Below, one piece after another: positions 8,361 through 16,019 of a DNA stretch of 35,721 nucleotides (its first letter is position 1; each line of letters opens with the position of its first letter). The position numbers and the translations under genes are program-made. Under the pieces are notes generated by a model, which was not told the origin of the DNA, searched no databases, and saw only the letters and a program-made list of their open reading frames with translations. Origin of the DNA: Actinomycetota bacterium (GTDB lineage: Bacteria > Actinomycetota > Actinomycetes > Nanopelagicales > Nanopelagicaceae); contig CANCSL010000006.1 of assembly GCA_947380835.1 (NCBI GenBank), positions 1-35,721 of the forward strand. Reading direction: 5' to 3'.

Positions 8361-9853
8361 TATTTGGTCGCCAATGCTGGTGCTTGAGAAAGGATGGGAG
8401 CGCCCCATTTGGAAAGAAGTGCAGCTTCCAATGTGCCACCGACCTGATACATCAAGTCATCTTTCATTGCGGCAGACATAATTTGGAAACCTACTGGAAG
8501 ACCATCATCTGGCGAGAGACCCACCGGCAAACTCATTCCACCGACGCCGGCCATGTTGACCGGAATTGTTGCGATGTCGTTGAGATACATCGCCAACGGA
8601 TCGTCGCTCTTCTCACCAATTTTAAAGGCGGTGGTTGGGCAGGTGGGTGAAACCAAAACATCTGCCTGAGCAAATGCCTTGGCGAAATCTTGAACGATCA
8701 AGGTGCGAACTTTTTGAGCGCTGCCGTAATAAGCATCGTAATAACCCGATGACAGTGCGTAGGTTCCCAAAATAATGCGGCGTTTTACTTCTTTACCGAA
8801 GCCAACTTCGCGCGTAATTTTCATAACTTCTTCGGCACCGGCGTTGCCATCATCGCCGACGCGGATGCCATAACGCATGGAATCAAAGCGGGCTAAGTTG
8901 GATGAGGCCTCGCTAGGGGCGATTAAGTAATAAGCGGCAAGCGCGTATTCAAAATTAGGGCAGGAGACTTCAACAATTTCGGCGCCGGCAGCCACTAATT
9001 CTTGTAGCGCTTCATCAAAACGTGATCGGACGCCGGCTTGATAGCCATCACCAGAAAGTTCTTTGACGACGCCAATTTTCAAACCCTTAACATCCAGCTT
9101 TTTCGCCGCGGCCACAACTGCAGGGACGGGAGCGTTGATGCTGGTGGAATCCTTTTTGTCGTATCCAGCAATTGCTTCATGAAGCAGAGCCGCATCCAAG
9201 ACTGTGCGAGCGCACGGACCGGCTTGATCCAAACTGGAAGAGAAGGCGATCAGACCATATCGAGAGACTCCGCCATAAGTCGGCTTCACTCCTACCGTGC
9301 CCGTGACAGCGGCTGGCTGGCGGATAGATCCACCAGTGTCAGTTCCGATTGCAAGTGGCGCTTCAAATGCCGCCAAAGATGCAGCAGATCCACCGCCTGA
9401 ACCGCCAGGAATGCGATCGAGATCCCAAGGATTGTGGGTAGTGCCATAAGCAGAATTCTCGGTTGATGATCCCATGGCGAATTCGTCCATGTTGGTTTTA
9501 CCTAAAATAACAATTCCATTGGCTTTGAGATTAGAAACAACGGTGGAGTCGTAAGGTGGACGCCAACCTTCCAAAATTTTGGAACCTGCTGTCGTTGGAA
9601 TGCCCTTTTGCGTCATGACATCTTTGAGGGCTAACGGAACTCCGGCAAGAGGCCCAAGTTTTTCACCGGCAGCGCGCTTGGCATCAACTGCAGCAGCTTG
9701 AGATAACGCGCCTTCGCGGTCAACATGCAAGAAGGCATGAACTTGCGAATCGACCGCATCGATTCGATCCAAATGAAGTTGAGTGAGTTCGACCGAGGTG
9801 ATCTCTTTCTTAGCCAGAGCCTCTGCCATGGCCGAAGCAGAATTGCGAATCAT
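8360..9853 (-). CDS. gatA: Asp-tRNA(Asn)/Glu-tRNA(Gln) amidotransferase subunit A
   Basis: The glutaminase subunit of GatCAB, an amidase-signature enzyme that releases ammonia from glutamine for the transamidation of Glu-tRNA(Gln). The 497-residue protein carries the complete Ser-cisSer-Lys triad: K77 (LALKDV), S152 (GGSGGGS) and S176 (TDTGGS). Its ATG overlaps the gatC stop by four bases, and GGAG lies 7 bases upstream within gatC. No glutaminyl-tRNA synthetase gene is in the window, consistent with, but not proving, the indirect route to Gln-tRNA. Confidence 0.97.
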   Translation of the reverse strand: MIRNSASAMAEALAKKEITSVELTQLHLDRIDAVDSQVHAFLHVDREGALSQAAAVDAKRAAGEKLGPLAGVPLALKDVMTQKGIPTTAGSKILEGWRPPYDSTVVSNLKANGIVILGKTNMDEFAMGSSTENSAYGTTHNPWDLDRIPGGSGGGSAASLAAFEAPLAIGTDTGGSIRQPAAVTGTVGVKPTYGGVSRYGLIAFSSSLDQAGPCARTVLDAALLHEAIAGYDKKDSTSINAPVPAVVAAAKKLDVKGLKIGVVKELSGDGYQAGVRSRFDEALQELVAAGAEIVEVSCPNFEYALAAYYLIAPSEASSNLARFDSMRYGIRVGDDGNAGAEEVMKITREVGFGKEVKRRIILGTYALSSGYYDAYYGSAQKVRTLIVQDFAKAFAQADVLVSPTCPTTAFKIGEKSDDPLAMYLNDIATIPVNMAGVGGMSLPVGLSPDDGLPVGFQIMSAAMKDDLMYQVGGTLEAALLSKWGAPILSQAPALATK

Positions 9854-10149
9854 TCAGCATCTCCCAAAATTTGTGGCACCTTGAAACGTTGGTCAGCTTT
9901 GGCTGGTGCGCCGGAAAGGGCCTCTTCTGGAGTAAGGCTGGGGATGACAACGTCAGCACGGAAAACATTAGAGAGCGCCAACGGGTGCGAAGTGGGTGGC
10001 ACATCTTGGCCGGCAACTTCTTGAACTCGGGCAACTGCGCCCAAGATGACATCCATCTCAGAGGCGAGGTGATCTAGTTCAGAATCGGTCATTTCGATGC
10101 GGGCCAGCATGGCCAAATGCGCGACTTCATCGCGTGAAATAGCGGTCAT
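9850..10149 (-). CDS. gatC: Asp-tRNA(Asn)/Glu-tRNA(Gln) amidotransferase subunit C
   Basis: Small belt subunit that wraps GatA and GatB. At 99 residues it has normal length, with the typical N-terminal ISRDEVAHLAMLARIEMTD helix pair and a Pro-rich tail (DVPPTSHPLAL). It begins 24 bases after proA. Upstream of the ATG, AGGTG provides a ribosome site at 5 bases. The overlapping hexamer TAAGGT lies exactly 6 bases from the ATG and could also act as a leaderless -10 box, so either read-through from proA or a local promoter is possible. Confidence 0.95.
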   Translation of the reverse strand: MTAISRDEVAHLAMLARIEMTDSELDHLASEMDVILGAVARVQEVAGQDVPPTSHPLALSNVFRADVVIPSLTPEEALSGAPAKADQRFKVPQILGDAE

Positions 10150-10152
10150 AGG

Positions 10153-10161
10153 CTCACCTTA
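10153..10161 (-). promoter_or_regulatory. gatC ribosome site or leaderless -10 box
   Basis: TAAGGTGAG before the gatC ATG contains both AGGTG (Shine-Dalgarno, 5-base spacing) and TAAGGT (TANNNT, 6-base spacing). Sequence alone does not tell them apart. Confidence 0.4.
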
Positions 10162-10173
10162 TCGCCCTTTAAA

Positions 10174-11442
10174 TCAGGAGCGAATTTGGCCGTTTCCGGA
10201 GACGATCCAGGTGGTCGTAGTCATCTGCTCGAGTCCCATGGGGCCGCGGGCATGCAATTTCTGATTGGAGATGCCGATTTCGGCGCCAAAACCCATTTGT
10301 TCGCCATCGGTAAAACGAGTCGAAGCATTGATCATTACCGCCGCACAGTCAGAAAGTGCCACAAACTTGGCAGCGTTTTCCTGAGACTCGGTGACGATGG
10401 CCTCGGTGTGATTGGTTCCATATTTGTGAATATGGTCTGAAGCCGCCAAGAGCGAAGGCACGACGGCCACATTCATCTCTAAGGCGTTGTATTCGGTGGA
10501 CCAATCTTCTTCAGTCGCCAACTGGGCCGTGAGATTTTCTTCCTGCGCGCAGGCGAGAGATCGCTGGTCGCAATGAAGAAGGACTCCAGCATCAGATAGC
10601 GCCCGTAGAGCGATGGGCAGAAATAAATCCGCAACAGATTCATGGACCAAGAGCGTTTCCGCTGCATTGCAAACGCTAGGGCGATGTGTTTTTGAGTTCA
10701 TGAGAATCGGCAAAGCCTTTGCTAAATCGGCATCGGCATCGACGTAAACGTGGCAGACGCCGGCGCCGGTCTCAATCGTGGGCACGGTGGAATCGTCCAC
10801 CACTGTGCGAATCAAAGCTGCGCTCCCCCGCGGAATAACCAGATCTACCTGGCCACGTGCATGCAAGAGTGCCTGAACGGTCGATCGATCATGCGAAGGA
10901 ACAAGTTGAATAACATCTGGCGAAATCTCAGTTGTGGCAAGTGCACGTCGCATGACATTGACCAAGACCTGATTGCTAGCCGCAGCCGTTGAAGATCCAC
11001 GGAGCAGTGCTGCATTTCCTGACATCAACAAGATGACGGCAGCATCCACTGTCACGTTAGGGCGAGCTTCATAAACCATTCCGACAACACCAAAAGGGAC
11101 AGTCAGTTGCTGCAGGTGGAGTCCATTAGGCAAGGTACTTTCCCGAATAGTTTTCCCCAATGGATCGGGCAATCGCGAAACCTGCCTGGCGCCATCTGCA
11201 ATTCCAGCAATGCGGGCTGGGCTGAGGAGCAGTCGATCGCGCATGGAAGCCGCCATGCCTTCGGCATCGGCTCGAGCCAAATCTTCGGCATTAGCCGCCA
11301 AGATTTCTGTCTGTGACTCTTCGATCTCTGTTGCTATCGCCTCAAGGGCTCGGACACGTTCTTGTGCGGAAGCTGCGACCAAAGTCCGTCCGGCCAGACG
11401 AGCTTTCTCCGCCAGTTCTTTAATTAATGCAACTGAATCCAT
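10174..11442 (-). CDS. proA: Gamma-glutamyl phosphate reductase
   Basis: NADPH-dependent reduction of glutamyl 5-phosphate to glutamate semialdehyde, the second step of proline synthesis. The 422-residue protein belongs to the aldehyde dehydrogenase superfamily; the catalytic cysteine is C258 in HRPSVCNAAETL, and the cofactor-site motif GMVYEARPNVT is near residues 121-131. It has no Shine-Dalgarno sequence. Instead TAGGCT ends 6 bases before the ATG, suggesting a leaderless message. Its usual partner proB is 1.2 kb upstream on the same strand, separated by an oppositely oriented hydrolase gene. It heads the proA-gatCAB-ilvD run. Confidence 0.97.
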   Translation of the reverse strand: MDSVALIKELAEKARLAGRTLVAASAQERVRALEAIATEIEESQTEILAANAEDLARADAEGMAASMRDRLLLSPARIAGIADGARQVSRLPDPLGKTIRESTLPNGLHLQQLTVPFGVVGMVYEARPNVTVDAAVILLMSGNAALLRGSSTAAASNQVLVNVMRRALATTEISPDVIQLVPSHDRSTVQALLHARGQVDLVIPRGSAALIRTVVDDSTVPTIETGAGVCHVYVDADADLAKALPILMNSKTHRPSVCNAAETLLVHESVADLFLPIALRALSDAGVLLHCDQRSLACAQEENLTAQLATEEDWSTEYNALEMNVAVVPSLLAASDHIHKYGTNHTEAIVTESQENAAKFVALSDCAAVMINASTRFTDGEQMGFGAEIGISNQKLHARGPMGLEQMTTTTWIVSGNGQIRS

Positions 11443-11448
11443 ACGCCA

Positions 11449-11468
11449 AGCCTAGAGGTGATTAGGCT
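11449..11468. promoter_or_regulatory. Mirror-image divergent leaderless promoters (proA / hydrolase)
   Basis: AGCCTA-N8-TAGGCT is a perfect 6-bp inverted repeat. The left arm reads TAGGCT on the minus strand, 6 bases before the proA ATG; the right arm reads TAGGCT on the plus strand, 6 bases before the hydrolase ATG. Both start codons are symmetric about the same centre (11458.5). No -35 consensus is seen on either side. Confidence 0.65.
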
Positions 11469-11474
11469 CGCCTC

Positions 11475-12629
11475 ATGAAACGTTTATTTCGCGCCCTTCG
11501 AAATCTGCTGATCGTCGTCGCGGCCCTGGGCTTTCTGCTCACCGCCTTTACCCATTACATCCACTACCCCAACCCCATCGCCTCCGTGCGGTTGGCGCTG
11601 GCTCCGGCTTCGAAGACTCCGACCTTGATGCCCGCTCACATCATCGCGCCTGCGGCGTCACCCATCGCGTGGCCAACAGCTGCCGAAAGCATGCCCGCCA
11701 CTGTTCCGTGGTCCACAGGCACCTTGGCCTGGCAAGAGTTCTTAGATAAGACCAACACCAACGCATTTATCGTCGTGCGCAATGGCGTTATAACTTATGA
11801 GTATTACAAGAAGGGGATTCTTCCCAGCACGCAACTTCCATCGTATTCGGTGGCAAAGACCATGACCTCCATTTTAATCGGACACTTGATCGAAGCTGGA
11901 AAGATTCACGAGAGCGACACTTTCATCCACTTTTTCCCACAATACAAAACTGGAACTTCCTTTGATCAAGTGACCATTCAATCCTTACTTGATATGGAGA
12001 GCGGCATTGGCGTCTCAGATAACTATCCCACCGGTCCATCGGGATGGGGCGTTGGAATTGCCCAGATGTATGCCACGACTGACCTTAACTTTTTTCTCAA
12101 ACACAATCGCAAAATGTTTGAAGCACCGGACACCAAAGCCGAATATCGCAGCGTCAACACTCAGCTTCTCGGCATGATTGTCCATAAGGTGACTGGCATG
12201 CGCGTGGCTGATTACTTCAGTCAAAATGTCTGGCAGGCCGTAGGGGCTCAATATCCAGCAACATGGAATGTCGATCATGTCGGCGGGCAGGAGAAAACAT
12301 TCTGCTGCTTTAACGCTGCAGCCCGGGACTACGCAAAAGTCGGTCTAGCCATGATCAACGGCGGCTACGCCGGCTCTCACCAAATTATTAGCACCGCTTG
12401 GCTCAATCGCATCAGCACACCAGCCGTAACCTTGGACCACTCGTGGGGATACAGTGCTCAGGTTTGGCATCCGTTCCCTGGAATTAATCTGGCTTTGGGA
12501 CTTCACGGACAATATATTTTCACCGATCCATCAACGCGAACCGTGATTGTAAAACTCAGCGATAACCCAACTGATGGCGATCCCGAAGTGGATACCGCCA
12601 AAGTCTTGCTGAAGATTTCTCGAGGTTAG
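11475..12629 (+). CDS. Membrane-anchored serine hydrolase, beta-lactamase/6-aminohexanoate-dimer-hydrolase-like
   Basis: Class C beta-lactamase-fold hydrolase of the COG1680/NylB type; the natural substrate is unknown. The 384-residue protein starts with a basic stretch and one hydrophobic segment (about residues 9-27, LRNLLIVVAALGFLLTAF), an uncleaved anchor or signal peptide placing the domain outside the membrane. Active-site motifs are S125-V-A-K128 (SxxK), Y224 with SVNTQLLG following, and GLHGQYIF near the C-terminus replacing the KTG box. It is the only long plus-strand gene here. It interrupts the usual proB-proA pair, runs divergently from proA, and its stop overlaps the proB stop by four bases. 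No Shine-Dalgarno; TAGGCT lies 6 bases before the ATG. It may be a peptidase, amidase or esterase. Confidence 0.85.
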   Translation: MKRLFRALRNLLIVVAALGFLLTAFTHYIHYPNPIASVRLALAPASKTPTLMPAHIIAPAASPIAWPTAAESMPATVPWSTGTLAWQEFLDKTNTNAFIVVRNGVITYEYYKKGILPSTQLPSYSVAKTMTSILIGHLIEAGKIHESDTFIHFFPQYKTGTSFDQVTIQSLLDMESGIGVSDNYPTGPSGWGVGIAQMYATTDLNFFLKHNRKMFEAPDTKAEYRSVNTQLLGMIVHKVTGMRVADYFSQNVWQAVGAQYPATWNVDHVGGQEKTFCCFNAAARDYAKVGLAMINGGYAGSHQIISTAWLNRISTPAVTLDHSWGYSAQVWHPFPGINLALGLHGQYIFTDPSTRTVIVKLSDNPTDGDPEVDTAKVLLKISRG

Positions 12630-13741
12630 AGCAAAACCAAATCGTCGCGATGCACAAGTTCGCGTTCGTACTCGGGGCCAAGGGCTGCTGCTAGTTCCTT
12701 GGTCGAACGTCCCAACATTTGCGGGATTTCATCCGAATCGAAGGCGACAAGTCCGCGCGCTATGACATCTCCGGTTTGGGAGGCAAGTTCGACAGTGTCT
12801 CCAGCTATGAAGGTTCCTTCGACCGCTGTCACTCCAGCAGGAAGCAAAGAGACGCCTCGCTCGCGAATGGCTAGAACGGCGCCTTTATCTAAAATCAATC
12901 TGCCATGTGGAGTCGCGGCATGGGCGAGCCACAACAATCGTGATGGTTTGCGATCGCTACTTGCATGGAAATAAGTACCTAGGTCATCTCCGCGAAGGGC
13001 ATCGCCCACGTCAGCCAAGGTCGTCAGCAACATGGGTATGCCGGCGCCAGTGGAAATACGCGCTGCTTCAATCTTGGTGATCATTCCACCGCTACCTACG
13101 CCAGAGGATCCGACTCCACCAATTTCGAGATCACCCACATCGCGCATGGATTTGATTTCAGAGATGCGCTTGGAACCACCGTGAGAAGGTGGCGCATCGT
13201 AAAGACCATCAATATCAGTCAAGAGCACCAAGAGATCGGCGCCAATGAGGTGTGAAACCAAGGCCGCGAGTCGGTCATTGTCACCAAAGCGAATTTCAGA
13301 AGTTCCGACGGAGTCGTTCTCGTTAATGACAGGAACGACGCCAAGTTGGATCAATTTAAAAAGCGTCCGCTGAGCATTTTGATAATGGGAACGGCGAACC
13401 ACATCTTCAATCGTTAATAGCACTTGTGATGAAATGACGTCGTGACGAGCAAATGATTCGTTATAGCTTGCAATTAACAAACCCTGACCGACAGAGGCTG
13501 CTGCTTGTTGCGTAGCCAAATCCTTAGGACGAGCAGTTAAATTGAGTGGTGCCAAGCCAGCAGCAATTGCACCTGAGGAGACAACGACAACCTCTTTGCC
13601 TTCAGCTTTGAGATGCGAAACGCAATCTACCAAAGCGTTTACCGCATTGAGGTCGAGCGCAGAACCAGCTTTGCCAGTCAGGGTGGACGAACCTACTTTG
13701 ATGACGATGCGTTTAGCAGAGGCAACAAGTTCGCGGCTCAT
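12626..13741 (-). CDS. proB: Glutamate 5-kinase
   Basis: Phosphorylates glutamate to glutamyl 5-phosphate, the first and feedback-regulated step of proline synthesis. The 371-residue protein has an amino acid kinase domain (RIVIKVGSSTL at the start, VVVVSSGAIAAG, NENDSVGTSEIRFGDND) and a C-terminal PUA domain, the long architecture. The ATG overlaps the obg stop by four bases, with AAGG at 6 bases. Its stop overlaps that of the convergent hydrolase, leaving no room for an intergenic terminator. Confidence 0.97.
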   Translation of the reverse strand: MSRELVASAKRIVIKVGSSTLTGKAGSALDLNAVNALVDCVSHLKAEGKEVVVVSSGAIAAGLAPLNLTARPKDLATQQAAASVGQGLLIASYNESFARHDVISSQVLLTIEDVVRRSHYQNAQRTLFKLIQLGVVPVINENDSVGTSEIRFGDNDRLAALVSHLIGADLLVLLTDIDGLYDAPPSHGGSKRISEIKSMRDVGDLEIGGVGSSGVGSGGMITKIEAARISTGAGIPMLLTTLADVGDALRGDDLGTYFHASSDRKPSRLLWLAHAATPHGRLILDKGAVLAIRERGVSLLPAGVTAVEGTFIAGDTVELASQTGDVIARGLVAFDSDEIPQMLGRSTKELAAALGPEYERELVHRDDLVLL

Positions 13742-15210
13742 TTTTCGCCTTCAATCCTCGGATCTTTAGGATCGGCAACGTTGTATTCCCATTGCATGGC
13801 GATTTCATCATCGTTGAGAACATCGACTTCATCTTCAACGTATTGACCAGCCCAAGGAGATTCCAAACGGCGATCTGAACCACGAATACCTGCAAGAAGT
13901 TCGGCGCCGGCTTCGATGGTTGGCTCCCAATCGAAGATAACAGCATCATCGCCTTCGCCAATGCGAACTTCGCTCTTAGCTTTGGCACCTTTTTTGAAGA
14001 GTTCTCTTTCGACGCCCAACATGGCGAGTCGATCTGCTAAATAACCAATGGCTTCGGCATTGCCGAAATCGGTTTGGCGAACCCAGCGAACTGGCTTGAT
14101 TCCTTGAACAGAGAAAGATCCATCTTCATTGGCAGTTACCGTAAATCCAGATTCATTGACCGCAACTGGTCGCAAAACAATTCTGGTCTTCTCTTCTTTG
14201 GCTTCGTTCTTGCGAACTTCTTCAATGATGCGAGCCATTGCATAGTTCAATTCTTGCAAACCAATGTGGCTGGCTGCAGAGACTTGAAAGACGGTGTAGC
14301 CGCGCTCTTCAAAAATAGGCTGAACCATGTCAGCCATGGCCTTGCCATCTGGAAGGTCAACTTTATTGAGAGCAATAATTCGAGGACGCTCGGAGAGGCC
14401 ACCGTAATGTGAAAGTTCAGCTTCGATAATGTCGAAATCTTTAACTGGATCGCGATCGGTTTCTAATGTTCCGCAGTCCAACACATGAACTAATGCGGCG
14501 CAGCGCTCGACGTGACGCAAGAATTCCAAGCCCAGTCCCTTACCTTCGCTGGCACCAGGAATTAATCCGGGTACGTCAGCGACGGTGAAGCGCATGGCGC
14601 CTGCTTGAACAACACCCAAGTTAGGAACCAAAGTAGTGAAGGGATAGTCGGCAATCTTAGGCTTGGCAGCAGAGATCGCGGCGATCAAGGATGATTTACC
14701 AGCGCTGGGATATCCAATGAGACCAATGTCAGCAACGCTTTTGAGTTCGAGAGTAAGTGTGCGTTCTTCGCCCGGCTCGCCTTTCAGTGCAAAACCAGGA
14801 GCGCGGCGCTTGGAAGAAGCAAGACCTGAGTTACCCAGCCCACCCTTACCGCCCTGGGCAGCGACGAAACGAGTTCCGATGCCAATCAAGTCGGCGAGAA
14901 CCGTGCCATCGCTATCTTTAACAACCGTGCCATTTGGTACAGAAAGGATTAAGTCCTTACCTTCTGCGCCATTGCACCAGTCGCCGTAGCCCAACTTTCC
15001 ATTGGTAGCGCGACGGTGAGGTGAATGGTGAAAATCGAGAAGTGTGGTTACACCTTGATCGACGACCAGAATGATGTCGCCGCCACGGCCACCATTGCCG
15101 CCATCTGGGCCACCCAGTGGCTTGAACTTTTCACGGTGTACGGAAACACAACCATCTCCGCCAGATCCTGCAGAAGCATGGAGCGTTACACGATCAACGA
15201 ATGTTGCCAT
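13738..15210 (-). CDS. obg: GTPase ObgE/CgtA
   Basis: Essential GTPase acting in 50S ribosome assembly and stress signalling. The 490-residue protein has the Gly-rich Obg fold (about 1-158), a G domain with P-loop GYPSAGKSS (166-174), DVPGLIPGASEGKGLG (from 211) and NKVD (281-284), and the extra C-terminal OCT domain of the actinobacterial/Gram-positive form. The ATG has GGAG at 8 bases. A strong terminator lies only 20 bases upstream, so expression must come from read-through of the rplU-rpmA transcript or an unseen promoter. Confidence 0.97.
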   Translation of the reverse strand: MATFVDRVTLHASAGSGGDGCVSVHREKFKPLGGPDGGNGGRGGDIILVVDQGVTTLLDFHHSPHRRATNGKLGYGDWCNGAEGKDLILSVPNGTVVKDSDGTVLADLIGIGTRFVAAQGGKGGLGNSGLASSKRRAPGFALKGEPGEERTLTLELKSVADIGLIGYPSAGKSSLIAAISAAKPKIADYPFTTLVPNLGVVQAGAMRFTVADVPGLIPGASEGKGLGLEFLRHVERCAALVHVLDCGTLETDRDPVKDFDIIEAELSHYGGLSERPRIIALNKVDLPDGKAMADMVQPIFEERGYTVFQVSAASHIGLQELNYAMARIIEEVRKNEAKEEKTRIVLRPVAVNESGFTVTANEDGSFSVQGIKPVRWVRQTDFGNAEAIGYLADRLAMLGVERELFKKGAKAKSEVRIGEGDDAVIFDWEPTIEAGAELLAGIRGSDRRLESPWAGQYVEDEVDVLNDDEIAMQWEYNVADPKDPRIEGEK

Positions 15211-15230
15211 GTCATCATCTCCATTCCATC

Positions 15231-15265
15231 AAAAATAAAAAACGGGCCCGCAAACGCGGACCCGT
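15231..15265 (-). terminator. Intrinsic terminator between rpmA and obg
   Basis: ACGGGTCCGC and GCGGGCCCGT form a 10-bp stem (one G-U) with loop GTTT, followed by TTTTTTATTTTT. Textbook intrinsic terminator, 17 bases after the rpmA stop. Confidence 0.9.
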
Positions 15266-15282
15266 CTGAAAATATCCGCTAT

Positions 15283-15543
15283 TTAGGCAACAGGAACCGG
15301 AACGATGTTGACTACCTTGCGACCACGTGCACGACCGAATTCAACCGAACCAGCCGAAAGTGCGAAGAGAGTGTCATCTTTACCGATGCCAACATTGTTG
15401 CCAGGGTGGAAGACTGTTCCGCGTTGGCGAACCAAGATCTCTCCACTCTTTACTACCTGTCCTGCATAACGCTTGATACCAAGATACTTAGCGTTTGAAT
15501 CGCGACCGTTGCGCGTAGACGAGACACCCTTTTTACTTGCCAT
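15283..15543 (-). CDS. rpmA: 50S ribosomal protein bL27
   Basis: Large-subunit protein whose N-terminal tail reaches toward the peptidyl transferase centre. The 86-residue protein begins ASKKGVSSTRNGRDS, which matches the family start directly after Met, so there is no cleavable N-terminal extension of the Firmicutes type. Residue 3 is Ser where His is common. It lies 13 bases after rplU with GGGGGTG 7 bases before the ATG. The two genes form the usual rplU-rpmA pair, and the terminator just downstream closes the unit. Confidence 0.97.
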   Translation of the reverse strand: MASKKGVSSTRNGRDSNAKYLGIKRYAGQVVKSGEILVRQRGTVFHPGNNVGIGKDDTLFALSAGSVEFGRARGRKVVNIVPVPVA

Positions 15544-15556
15544 GAGTCTGCACCCC

Positions 15557-15865
15557 CTACTTGTTGATCGCGGTGATAAGAACCCGCGTTAGTTGTGAAC
15601 GGAAACCTGAACGACGGCGGTAACCCGTCTTATTCTTGTAGCGAAGGATGTCGATCTTTGGACCCTTTTGCTCGGCAAGAATTTCGCCAGTTACTTTGAC
15701 GCCGGCGAGTGCCTTGGCATCAGAAGTGACATCGGCACCATCTACAAGGAGTACTGCAGGGAAAGAGACCGATGCGCCAATGGCAGCATCGATACGATCG
15801 ACTACAACTGTGTCGCCAACGGCAACCTTCTCTTGACGGCCGCCAGCTTTTACAATCGCGTACAC
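15557..15865 (-). CDS. rplU: 50S ribosomal protein bL21
   Basis: Large-subunit protein that binds 23S rRNA. The 102-residue protein has the family start YAIVKAGGRQEKVAVGD and the C-terminal KRRSG-type signature (here YRRRSGFRSQLTRVLI). The start codon is GTG with AAGGTG at 5 bases. It follows rne by 143 bases that contain a promoter and a leader of about 86 bases. Confidence 0.97.
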   Translation of the reverse strand: MYAIVKAGGRQEKVAVGDTVVVDRIDAAIGASVSFPAVLLVDGADVTSDAKALAGVKVTGEILAEQKGPKIDILRYKNKTGYRRRSGFRSQLTRVLITAINK

Positions 15866-15952
15866 GGTGACACCTTTCCATTTTTAAGCACTAGATAAAA
15901 CCGAGAACAACTAAAACAGCATAAAAAATCAAACCCAACTAAATGTGGGCAG
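15866..15952 (-). promoter_or_regulatory. rplU leader RNA (candidate regulatory)
   Basis: The predicted untranslated leader contains a short hairpin, CCCAC-ATTTA-GTTGGG with a bulged T, followed by a T-rich run (TTTGATTTTTT). That resembles a weak terminator and could serve as a ribosomal-protein attenuator. It does not match a leader family I recognise. Confidence 0.35.
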
Positions 15953-15958
15953 AGGGTA

Positions 15959-15988
15959 AGGGTACGGAAGTCCCTACTCTCGGGTCAA
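15959..15988 (-). promoter_or_regulatory. rplU-rpmA promoter
   Basis: TTGACC (15983-15988) and TACCCT (15959-15964) with an 18-base spacer, located between the rne stop and rplU. The -10 fits the actinobacterial TANNNT pattern. Confidence 0.6.
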
Positions 15989-15997
15989 ACTGGGAGT

Positions 15998-16019
15998 AAA
16001 ACCGCCCCTTATGAAGGGG
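15998..16019 (-). terminator. Weak rne terminator overlapping the stop codon
   Basis: CCCCTT-CAT-AAGGGG forms a 6-bp stem that contains the end of rne including its TAA; TTTT follows 4 bases later. Short U-tract and short stem, so termination is probably partial. Confidence 0.45.

Noticed and set aside
8361..8408. N-terminal extension of gatB
   Set aside because: The extra residues are not GatB-like and overlap gatA; the TAATG junction start is natural.
15025..15498. Plus-strand frame across obg, the terminator and rpmA
   Set aside because: Crosses a strong terminator and two conserved genes; no ribosome site.
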